Source of the DNA: JBMOJK01 sp049315825
GTDB lineage: Bacteria; Patescibacteriota; Gracilibacteria; BD1-5; UBA2023
Direction of reading: 5' to 3'
DNA: 24,870 nt
Assembly (NCBI GenBank): GCA_049315825.1
Contig: JBMOJK010000015.1
Location: 1 to 24,870, forward strand
A program made the position numbers and the translations under genes. Below are positions 16,104 through 24,500 of this stretch, piece by piece (position 1 is the stretch's first letter; every line of letters starts with the position of its first letter). Below the pieces are notes generated by a model that saw only the letters and a program-made list of their open reading frames with translations, was not told where the DNA came from and searched no databases.

Positions 16104-18812
16104 ATGCAATTTATCGTCGTAGACCTCGAGACTACTGGGCTTGATCCCAAAACTGATGCCATCATCGAAATCGCACTGATGCGAATCGATGAAACCTGAA
16201 AAGAACTTGAGAGATACGAATCTCTCATCAATCCAGGATTTGCTATCAAAGAAGATATCACCTATATCACGGGTATCACCAACGAAGACTTGGTGGATGC
16301 ACCGGTTTTTTCTGTGATTCGGACTAAGATTGCAGAATTTCTCGGGACAGCTCCGGTGATCGGGCATAATGTTGATTTTGATGTTGGTTTTCTCAGAGAA
16401 TACGGACTCGATTTCAGTGAAACGCTCGTGATCGATACATTCAAACTTGCCGAGATTCTCATGCTCCATGAGAAGAGCCTCAATCTCACGAGTATTGCAA
16501 CGAGCCTGAAATACGAACACATCGGTGCACACCGAGCGATGGCTGATGTACAGGCAACTGCGTTCGTATTTGCACGGTTTTATGAGCAACTGCAGGGTCT
16601 GGATGATATGCATCAGAAGACTTTTCAGCTCATCGCGATGCAGACGGAGGAAGGGAATATGCTCCGGTTTTTTGCGACCAAAGTACTCGGTGTAGAATCC
16701 ACTCCCGAAGATCATCTGGTGAGCATGATTCACTCGCGACTCACACATGCACCACTTCCAACGAGGCTCATCAGTGATACCCCGGAGAGTATCCCGAACT
16801 TCGCAGATGTACTTGTAGCTGCGAAGCACCTCGAGGAGCGTCCAGAACAGATGAAGATGCTCTCGCTCGTTCATGAGGCGTATACCGAGGGCAAGAAATA
16901 CCTCATCGAAGCACCAACGGGAGTCGGAAAAACGATCGCCTATTTGCTTCCTGCAATTCTACATTCTGCGAAAGATGGCGCTCAAATGTTCGTCTCGACC
17001 AACACTCGAACACTCCAAGATCAGATCATCGAAAAAGACATTCCAAAACTCCGTGATCTTTTGAGGGACTTTGGACTTGCAGATTTCTCAGTGCAAAAAC
17101 TCAAGGGGCGCACGAACTACGTGAGTCTCTTGAAGGCTTTTGAATTCATCGACAAAGAACGATTTGAACTTGTGGAAGCAGTATTTGCGATCAAGGTCGC
17201 ATTCTGGCTCATGCAGACAAAGACTGGTGAGCTTGATGAGCTCTCATTTTACGGACAAGAATATTCGCTCATCGAAGATATCAATGCCTCGGACTCAAGA
17301 GTCCTCGGCTCGGAAAATCCCTACAAAGATGACGAGTTTCTCACGATTGCCCGCGAAGGTGCAAAGAAGGCAAACGTCGTGGTTGTGAATCATGCACTGC
17401 TCCTCACAGAATTCCTCGAAGACGAGCTTCGTGGTGTACTTCCCAAGATCGATCACCTCATCCTCGATGAGGTCCACAATCTCGAATCCGTCGCAACCGA
17501 CACACTCAAAGCAACTTCGCAGCTCGACGATATCGACAGCATTCTCCATGAAGTAGATCGACTCGTTAAGCGTCACAACAAGAAAGAAATCGCCGATCCA
17601 TTTCTCTTTCCAGAAGCCAAAGAACAGGGTGAGGGGATGGTACTCACGGCTTCGATGTTCTTCGAGGAGCTAGACTTCTATCTCGATGGAAAGGTGAAAT
17701 CTTCGAAGAACGACGGATATGGATGAGGTCGTGCGACGGATATATTGCTCGATGGTGAATTCTTCGAGCACGAGATCCATGGGAAACTCCTCAAGCTCCA
17801 CGATTCACTCCAGTCACGCGTTGCAGAGTTCGAGCGTATGCTCTTTCTTGCACCAGAAAAACTCCTTCGCGAACTCGATCGACCGATCGCGAGACTGGAC
17901 TTCCTATTGTCGCATCTCTCAAAATTTCTCTCGGCAGCCAATACTGGAACGATTCGGATTCTCTCGAAGCGAGACGGTCAATCATCCAAAATTATTACCA
18001 CCCCGCTCGCGATCGGACCACTGCTCGCGGAGCGTCTTTGGAAGGATCGCAAGAGCGTGATCGCGACAAGTGCGACGCTCGCGGTTGGAGGATCGTTTGA
18101 TTATATCACAGGAGTGCTGTCACTTTCGGGATTTGATCTGCATGTGCTCAAGACTGATTTCAACTACGCAAAGCAGGCACTTTTGTACATCCCGTCGGAG
18201 CTCGGTGATGTACGCAAGGAGAACGAAAAGCGCGCAATCTCGGATTTCGTCCGGGATATTATCCTCATATTTGGAGGACGCACCCTGATGCTCTTCACGG
18301 CATTTACCGCGATCAAAGAGATGACTCTCGCAGTAGCGCCCGCCTTCAAATCCAAGGGGATTCAGCTGCTCACACAAGGGCTCAGCGGCGGAAAACACAA
18401 GATGATCGGAGAATTCATGCGCCAGTCAGATCGAAGTGTCTTGTTTGGGACGGAGAGTTTTTGGGAAGGAGTGGATTTCCCTGGGGAGAGCCTCGAACTT
18501 TTGATCATCCATAAGTTCCCATTTGCGGTTCCGACGGATCCTATTTTCATGGCGCGTTCAAAGCTGTACAACAATGCATTTCGCGACTATGCACTTCCTG
18601 CGATGATCATCAAACTTCGACAGGGGATTGGCCGACTTATTCGTACAAAAACGGATAAATGAGTGCTTGTGTTGCTCGATAAGCGCATCGTGAGTGATTG
18701 GGGTGGGGAAGTACTCGCATCCTTGCCGGAAGGACTTCCTGTAAAGATGGCATCAACTAAAGAATTCCTACCACTTTTGCAAGCGTCAAGGCCGAAATTT
18801 GCAAGCAAGTAA
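16104..18812 (+). CDS. dinG: DinG-family helicase with N-terminal DEDDh 3'-5' exonuclease (three UGA = Gly)
   Basis: Probable DNA repair nuclease/helicase, 902 residues, close to the exonuclease-fused DinG of Firmicutes (about 900). Residues 1-170 are a DnaQ-like exonuclease: VVDLETTG, GHNVDFDVGFL and HRAMADVQA give the DEDDh set. The superfamily 2 helicase part has Walker A APTGVGKT (about 270), DEVH (about 455) and motif VI RQGIGRLIRTKTDK. The segment KGRTNYVSL lacks the Cys that begins the iron-sulfur domain in E. coli DinG, as in exonuclease-fused members. UGA codons: 32 (16197-16199), 541 (17724-17726, in a Gly-rich loop) and 853 (18660-18662). The last falls where DinG has the conserved D-x-G before the VLLDKR strand. 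An in-frame TAA within the -10 box rules out an upstream start. Confidence 0.94.
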
Positions 18813-18827
18813 GGAGAATGGTAGGAT
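18799..18827 (+). promoter_or_regulatory. Possible promoter of the pilus operon
   Basis: TTGCAA (18799-18804), 17-bp spacer, TAGGAT (18822-18827), each 4 of 6. It overlaps the end of the dinG-like gene. The predicted start near 18834 lies after ATG 18818, which favours the downstream ATG 18857 for the next gene. Confidence 0.4.
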
Positions 18828-18856
18828 GCTCTGGTATCCGTCATTTTTCATCCTTT

Positions 18857-19690
18857 ATGGAGACACCAAAAACTCAATTCCTCTCGCCAAATGAAGAAAT
18901 GAATGGGGAAAACCTTTTTAAAGAACTCGAAAGTGAGCTTGATCTTGGTGATGCCAATGCTGACGCAGCTGCAAATACCAAAAAACATCCACTCGAAATA
19001 GCAAGTATTGCAACAGATGTCCTTTTTAAGATTCTTTTGCTCGTAGCTTTTGTATTTGGTATAGACTCTACGCTTCGTAATCTTGATAGCAGTGGATTTC
19101 TCGCGAATATTCCGGTTTGTTCGTATCTTTCGATGGGCGTTGATGGGTATGACAACAAAGACTGTAAGAGCTATGTAGAGATCAAGGATCAGATCACTAA
19201 AGATCGTGAGCAGTACGAGAAGGATCTCACAGTTCCACTCTCTATTCTCGTGCCAAAAAAGCTCCAGTCTGAAAATATTCTTAGTTCACCCGAGGTGCAA
19301 TTCATCCAGACTCGCACTGCGAATCGAGTTCCGCTCAGCAAGGTTGTTGATCGTCTCAATGAGCTTAAGTCACTCTCCACTGTTCGTCGTGGTGAAGATA
19401 TCGAGTGCAAGAAAATGAGCATCGATGAAAAATGACTTGTATCGCTTTCGTGCGACTGTTACGGATTTGGTCTAGATGGAAGCACTGCGCAATCTAACAC
19501 ATCTCGTGCAACCGCGCTTTCATTTCTCGATAAGCTCTCGGAAAAGAATAGTAATTTCCAGATCGTTGAATCTCCAAAGACACTCGATATCGAGAAATAT
19601 ACAAGCACCGATCTTGGTATCAAATCTACGTTCAGTACGCACTCAACCCTCAATCTCAAGCTTCGCTTCGTAGTTCCTAATAAATCGTAG
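18857..19690 (+). CDS. Membrane-anchored PilN/PilO-like pilus assembly protein (one UGA = Gly)
   Basis: No confident family match by eye. It has 277 residues: an acidic cytoplasmic N-terminus (about 1-45), one transmembrane segment (about 51-69, ILLLVAFVFGI) and an extracytoplasmic part with four cysteines (PVCSYLSM...NKDCKSY, later SCDCYG). The C-terminal ALSFLDKLSEKNSNFQIVES...LNLKLRFVVP resembles the ferredoxin-like fold of PilN/PilO; together with its place just before pilB and pilC, that suggests part of the alignment complex linking motor and pilus. UGA at codon 193 (19433-19435). An in-frame ATG at 18818 would add 13 residues; a GGAG there is only 1 base from that ATG and a candidate promoter starts after it, so 18857 is preferred. 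Ends in TAG, one base before the next ATG. Confidence 0.75.
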
Positions 19691-19691
19691 C

Positions 19692-20924
19692 ATGTACCCA
19701 ACTCTCGATAAAAAGAAACAAAACAAACTCATTAAAAGTACCGTACTCAATACGATTTTTATCATCGTGCTTGGACTTTTTCTCGGACTCTATGTTGCTG
19801 ATGGATATAGTACTATCGGGCAAAAGGTTGACGAGATTAACAACAATCTTTCGAGCTTTAATGCCATGAAATCAAGCGGTATTGATGGACGAAAGTATCA
19901 GGCGCTCATTAGCAAGCTCTCGACAGCAAATCGATCCAAAGAAGATAAGATCGACTACAACAAGATCACTGAGGTTCTCAAGAAGCCAGCAAATGCACCA
20001 GCAGACTATCTCGATTGGGTAAAAGCTGAGATGAGCTCTGTAGGGAATTACGATAAGATTATTGAAACCAATGCTCGTATCATCGGAAATATTCTCCCAA
20101 CATTTAGTGAGTCTGCAACTGTAGATGATGCTGTGTTTTCAAAAAATCGAATCACCCTTAAGTCGCTCGTACACTACGTTGAAGAGAACCTTCTTAAGAA
20201 GTACAATCTCGAAAGTTATTCGACAATCGGGCTTGCAAATATCTCGTTTAGTACATCCCAGATTGGAGCTGTCAATATTGGAAGCTATAAGCTAAATCTC
20301 GAAGTTGCAGGAACGAATAATTCACTTCTTGCACTTCTTGACTCGATCCAGGCTTCTGGAAAACTCCCACTCAAGGATGGGAAACTCGTAGAAGATCCTG
20401 CATCAATAAGTTCGAGCGCATCTGGTTCATCAGATATTGATTCTACTGATTCTGCACTCTCCAATCTTCTCATCACAATTGATAGTGCGAAGTTTGATCT
20501 TCCGCCAGATCGCAATGATGCTAAAAACAAAGCACAACTTGCACTTGTACTGTATGTTCGAGGACGAAGTTATGCAGACTTCATCCAGATTCGCAACGAA
20601 CTTGCGACGAATGTAAAGCAGCTCCGCAAGGATATTGAGTCCAATGGTGCACTCTGTAAAGACTGAGCAAATGCACTCTGTAAGAATTCGATAGCCTTTA
20701 CTGCGGCAAATGCGATTAAGGGGCTTCAGGATGATATTTCTGCTATTGATCAGAAGCTTCAGGAATCCCTCAAGAATACTACGGTTAAAGACATTGGAAC
20801 AGAATTTGATAATCTCTACAGTGTTCTTACGACCTATAATGCAATCAATGCAAATTATCAGAAAAATATGTCTGATATTGCAACGATCCGATCTACTGGA
20901 AGCACACCAACTACTGCTCAATAA
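19692..20924 (+). CDS. PilO-like membrane-anchored pilus assembly protein (one UGA = Gly)
   Basis: It has 410 residues: a short basic N-terminus (LDKKKQNKLIKS), one transmembrane segment (about 18-36), a helical stretch (QKVDEINNNLSSFNAM), then an extracytoplasmic domain. The stretch YKLNLEVAGTNNSLLALLDSIQASGKL resembles the PilO pattern of a beta strand followed by a helix, and a Ser/Asp-rich linker (about 240-256) precedes a second such unit (LLITIDSAKFDLP). UGA is codon 325 (20664-20666), between two near-copies of ALCK that come from a 24-base duplication. The C-terminal region is helical. It starts one base after the preceding stop and ends 6 bases before pilB, so it is clearly in the pilus operon. 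PilO-like is an inference from layout and position; PilN is the alternative. Confidence 0.75.
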
Positions 20925-20930
20925 TACACC

Positions 20931-22190
20931 ATGGTATCCACAGCACTCGAAGAACTCAAAAATGAAGTCTACAAAGGAGACAATGCTCAGCTGATCTGTA
21001 ATCTTATCATCTCGGCGGCGGTTTCATTGCGGGCTTCGGATATTCATATTGAACCACTCTCGAATTTTGTGCGACTGAGGTACCGTGTAGACGGAGTGCT
21101 TCTTGAAGTGCTTGAGTATCAGCAATTTCTCCATTCTCAGATCGTAGCTCGCTATAAGATCCTTGCGAACCTCAAGATCGATGAATCTCGAATGCCGCAG
21201 GATGGACGTATCTCAACCACCCTTGAGGAAAAATCCCTCGATCTTCGTGTTTCAACACTCCCTACAGTCAACGGTGAAAAGATCGTTATGCGTATCGTTG
21301 ATAAATCAAAGAAAGTTCCCGATCTTGATGTACTTGGGATTGAAGGTCGCAATGGCGAGCTCCTCAAGAAGGCGATCTCTCTTCCGAACGGTATCATCCT
21401 TACTTCGGGACCAACCGGATCTGGTAAGTCGACTACGCTCTACTCATGTCTTGCACGTCTCAATAAGCCGGATGTGAATATCATGACCCTCGAAGATCCG
21501 GTCGAGAACACGATCGATGGAGTCTCACAGAGTCAGATGTTCCCGGATATTGGGTATACGTTTGCTTCGGGACTACGCACGGCCCTCCGACAAGATCCGG
21601 ATATCATCATGGTCTGAGAAATCCGAGATCGAGAAACGATTAATATCGCCATCGAAGCCTCACTTACGGGTCATCTTGTCCTCTCAACGATTCATACGAA
21701 CTCTGCTGCTGAAACGCTTACGCGTATCCTCAATATGGGGATTCCAGCATACCTGCTTCCAGCTTCGATCAATGCGATCATTGCTCAGCGTCTTGTTCGT
21801 AAACTTTGCCCTCATTGTAAAAAGGCAATCAAGCCAAACGAACTTCCAGAAAAGATGCAGGCTTCCGTCAAGAAAGCAATCACGCGAACCAAGAAAGACG
21901 AACTCGTTGCGCGTGTTGAGATGGAAAAGCTCAAGGATCCAACATTCTATGAGCCCGTTGGATGCGATCAGTGTGGAAATACTGGCTACTCTGGACGTGT
22001 CGGGCTTTACGAAATCATGGAAATCTCTACAAAGATCAAGGAAGCAATTATTGCTGGCGAATCCAGTGTTGCAATCAACGAAATGGCGATCGATGATGGG
22101 ATGATCTCACTCGAACAGGACGGAATCATGAAAGCCCTCAATGGACTTACATCCCTCGAAGAAGTCTACGCAGCCGCAAAAGAAAATTAA
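20931..22190 (+). CDS. pilB: Type IV pilus extension ATPase, short form (one UGA = Gly)
   Basis: Hexameric ATPase that drives pilin polymerisation. It has 419 residues, about 140 fewer than typical PilB: it begins almost directly with the N2 domain (ASDIHIEPLSNFVRLRYRVD), so the usual N-terminal MshEN region is missing. An in-frame TAA lies 6 bases before the ATG, so the shortness is not a start-site error. Motifs: Walker A GPTGSGKST (about 160), the Asp box TLEDPVE, Walker B DPDIIMV-UGA-EIRD, the His box TGHLVLSTIHTN, and two CxxC pairs (CPHC, CDQC) of the zinc site that marks PilB/GspE rather than the retraction ATPase PilT. UGA at codon 229 (21615-21617) replaces the near-invariant Gly of Walker B (MVGEIRD). 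Confidence 0.95.
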
Positions 22191-22199
22191 TCTGCCAAC

Positions 22200-23342
22200 A
22201 TGGAAGATATCATCATCCAAGACACTCAATCGGGTGGACAAGCACAAAAGAAGAAATTTCAGTTCTCCCTTGAATCGCTCGATGAGTGGATTGTTGCCAA
22301 TCAGAAAATGAAACTCAAGGAAAAAGTGATCTTTTTTCGACTGCTCGCAACTATGGTGAATGCAGGGCTTCCAGTACTCAAGAGTATTGCAATTCTTGAA
22401 AAACAGGAACAAAGCCCCGTTCTTAAAAACATCTATTCTCACATTATTGAAGGGGTAAAGAGTGGAAAAAATCTCTCACTTACACTTCGGGGCTTTAAAG
22501 GAACATTTACAGATGCTGAGGCCTCTATTATCGAATCGGGAGAAAAAACGGGACGTCTTAATACCGCGCTCATTCAGCTTGCGGACCAGGTGGAAAAGGT
22601 TGATAGTGTAACCAAGAAGATCAAAGGTGCACTCATTTATCCTGCAGCGATTGTCATCGTCATGTTCGGATCGATTACCGTGCTTATGACATTAGTTGTG
22701 CCAAAACTTGTAGAAATGTTTGGAGAAAAAGATAAGCTTCCTCCGCTTACTCAGTTTTTGATGACAACGAGTGACTTCTTTGTGGGGTATTGGTGGGCGA
22801 TGATATCAGTGATTGTGGCTTTGATCGTTGGAGTTGCCTTTTGGCGCAAAAGTGCAGTGGGACACTACAAGTTCGATGCTATCATGCTCATGCTTCCGAT
22901 CTTTGGCCCCGTGCTTCGTAAGGTTATTCTCTCGAAGTTCTCACGAGTACTTTCCAATCTCCTCGGAAGTGGTATCTCGATCGTAGAGTCACTACGAATC
23001 GTCTCAGAAGTCGTCGGAAATGAGGTTTATCGTCAGCGTATTCTTGCACTTCGAGAAGACGTAAAACGAGGAATAAAGATTGCTGAAAATCTCGAAGACG
23101 ACAAACTTTTCCCAGATATGCTCGTTCAGATGATCAAGGTTGGAGAAGAAACTGCCAAACTCGACTCTATTATCCTTAAGATCGCAGACTTCTACGATGA
23201 AGAAGTGGATAACACGATCAATGCTATCAATAAAACGCTCGAACCAGTCATTATCGTCACGATGGCAATCGTCATTGGCTTTATCGCTGTTGGTATCATG
23301 CAACCAATCATGAATCTCTCAGAAACGATTGAAAACAAGTAA
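22200..23342 (+). CDS. pilC: Type IV pilus inner-membrane platform protein
   Basis: Polytopic platform that couples the PilB motor to the growing pilus. It has 380 residues with two T2SSF domains. The first has FFRLLATMVNAGLPVLKSI and ESGEKTGRL. The second has KFSRVLSNLLGSGISIVESL and VGEETAKLDSIILKIADFYDEEV. Transmembrane segments are at about 147-170 (AAIVIVMFGSITVLMTLVV), 198-218 (YWWAMISVIVALIVGVAFW) and the C-terminus (IIVTMAIVIGFIAVGIMQPI). An in-frame TAA (the pilB stop) lies 9 bases before the ATG and limits the start. No UGA codon. The TAA overlaps the base of the operon terminator. No pilin, prepilin peptidase or pilM is in the window. Confidence 0.96.
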   Translation: MEDIIIQDTQSGGQAQKKKFQFSLESLDEWIVANQKMKLKEKVIFFRLLATMVNAGLPVLKSIAILEKQEQSPVLKNIYSHIIEGVKSGKNLSLTLRGFKGTFTDAEASIIESGEKTGRLNTALIQLADQVEKVDSVTKKIKGALIYPAAIVIVMFGSITVLMTLVVPKLVEMFGEKDKLPPLTQFLMTTSDFFVGYWWAMISVIVALIVGVAFWRKSAVGHYKFDAIMLMLPIFGPVLRKVILSKFSRVLSNLLGSGISIVESLRIVSEVVGNEVYRQRILALREDVKRGIKIAENLEDDKLFPDMLVQMIKVGEETAKLDSIILKIADFYDEEVDNTINAINKTLEPVIIVTMAIVIGFIAVGIMQPIMNLSETIENK

Positions 23343-23374
23343 TAAAAAACACCTCGTGAGAGGTGTTTTTTATT
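23341..23374. terminator. Bidirectional terminator after pilC
   Basis: A perfect 15-bp stem (23341-23355 with 23360-23374), GTGA loop, A-tract on one side and T-tract on the other. It overlaps the pilC stop codon and also serves the convergent gene ending at 23422. Confidence 0.92.
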
Positions 23375-23421
23375 ACTGTAACCAAGATATTGTGCACATG
23401 AGGCTTACTTACTCTATTGAT

Positions 23422-24309
23422 CTAAAAACCAAGAAGTCGAATTTTCCCGTTTTCTTTTGTGCCAACAAGTCCAATATTCATAGCCTCTATAGGGCTTTCC
23501 CTGAAAAATGCCTCCACCTTTTCGCGACCTTGTCGCTCATCACTCCTGTCCGGGAAAGGTCGGATCAATACACCACTCACGGAGAGTGATTTTGTTGGGA
23601 AATATTTCAATTCATTCTCTCATATGGCCAATATATACTGAGAGCTTTCATTTCTATCTAAGCTAAATACAAAGCTTTTCAGTTTGATATCTTTGTTGTT
23701 TGCTTCTGTTATTTTCTTCGCGCGCATGATGAATGAATCACTATGAAATCCATACGGGAAAATTGGTCCTGAAACATAGACCGCAAGTTCCATCTCGGGA
23801 CTCGCAATCCATTTTGCAGTATCAAATATTTCAGAGTAGTTACTCGGATATCCAACAAATGAGAATGTGAGTTTCTTCATATTCTTAAAGACAGCAAAGA
23901 TCTCCTGTAATTCTGTTCGTATCAGCGTACGATTGTCTGTAATATTGAACTGAAGTGCGTAAGTTGGCTCATGTCGTACTCGATCAAAAAAAATTCTTTT
24001 CTGATCCTCAGACTGATCAGTAAACGCAGGAAGATTGATCGCAATATCAGTCCATCGATTGCTTGTATTTTTTGTTATGGTGTAGGGTGTTTTTTGTGTA
24101 TCTGCACGCTCTTTGAGTTGGGATTCGAGATACGTTCACTGATCAGGAAGGAGGGGGTCTCTCATAATCAGTGCATCACCAAGTGTTGCGGGCACATTTC
24201 ATATTGGTTCATTGGATGCGAATATGAAGCGCATCGCCATTGCTCAGGTCACAGCACCAAAAATGCCAATAATCACAAGCGTTGCATAAGTTCTTGATTT
24301 CTTTTTCAT
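23422..24309 (-). CDS. Membrane-anchored protein of unknown function (four UGA = Gly)
   Basis: I do not recognise this protein. With UGA as glycine it is 295 residues: a basic N-terminus (MKKKSRTY) and one hydrophobic segment (about 9-30, TLVIIGIFGAVTGAMAMRF) acting as signal anchor, then a soluble extracytoplasmic domain of mixed strands and helices. Internal features: ALQFNITDNRTLIRTELQEI and KKLTFSFVGYPSNYSEIFD; no cysteines and no obvious catalytic motif. UGA codons: 22 (24244-24246, inside the membrane segment), 37 (24199-24201), 58 (24136-24138) and 230 (23620-23622). Three of the four fall in the first 60 codons, so a standard-code annotation would miss the N-terminal third. Ends in TAG and converges on pilC. 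A pilus-related role is possible from position only. Confidence 0.75.
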
Positions 24310-24381
24310 ATGAAACTGGTTGATCGCAAAAAGAAGGACTTATTGAGTTTCGATGAAGATTATTTAAAAAATTTCCAAAAA

Positions 24382-24406
24382 AAATATTAAATTTTATTTA
24401 ATATTT
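24382..24406. repeat. AT-only inverted repeat upstream of the unknown membrane protein
   Basis: AAATATTAAA and TTTAATATTT form a perfect 10-bp inverted repeat with a 5-base spacer, within a very AT-rich 154-base gap (24310-24463) between two minus-strand genes. A T-run follows on the minus strand. It could be an operator, a promoter element or a weak hairpin; nothing else is clear in this gap. Confidence 0.4.
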
Positions 24407-24463
24407 GAGTATTGATTGGTGCTCATGAAGTCTGAATGAATGGGTGACTATTTCTGAGTAGAG

Positions 24464-24500
24464 TAATATAAAGGGTACGCTTTGCGTACCCTTTATATTA
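24464..24500 (-). terminator. Intrinsic terminator including a stop codon
   Basis: A perfect 17-bp stem (24464-24480 with 24484-24500) and TTT loop. The TAA of the gene to the right (24498-24500) is the first base-pairs of the stem. Confidence 0.85.

Noticed and set aside
16077..16874. Minus-strand ORF (265 codons) opposite the dinG-like gene
   Set aside because: Lies fully over the exonuclease domain, whose motifs are clear. Rich in His, Cys, Phe and Arg without any motif; a shadow of skewed codon use.
18818..18856. Start of the first pilus-operon gene at ATG 18818
   Set aside because: The nearby GGAG is only one base from this ATG, the added 13 residues are unremarkable, and a candidate promoter would start transcription after it. 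Not fully excluded.
20931..22190. Reading the ATPase as PilT (retraction)
   Set aside because: The two CxxC pairs of the PilB/GspE zinc site are present, and pilC follows directly.
4236..24309. UGA codons as selenocysteine, tryptophan, sequencing errors or pseudogene stops
   Set aside because: They occur in many unrelated non-redox genes, fall at conserved glycines, and leave the rest of each frame intact. TGG is used normally for Trp. No SECIS-like hairpin was evident after them.
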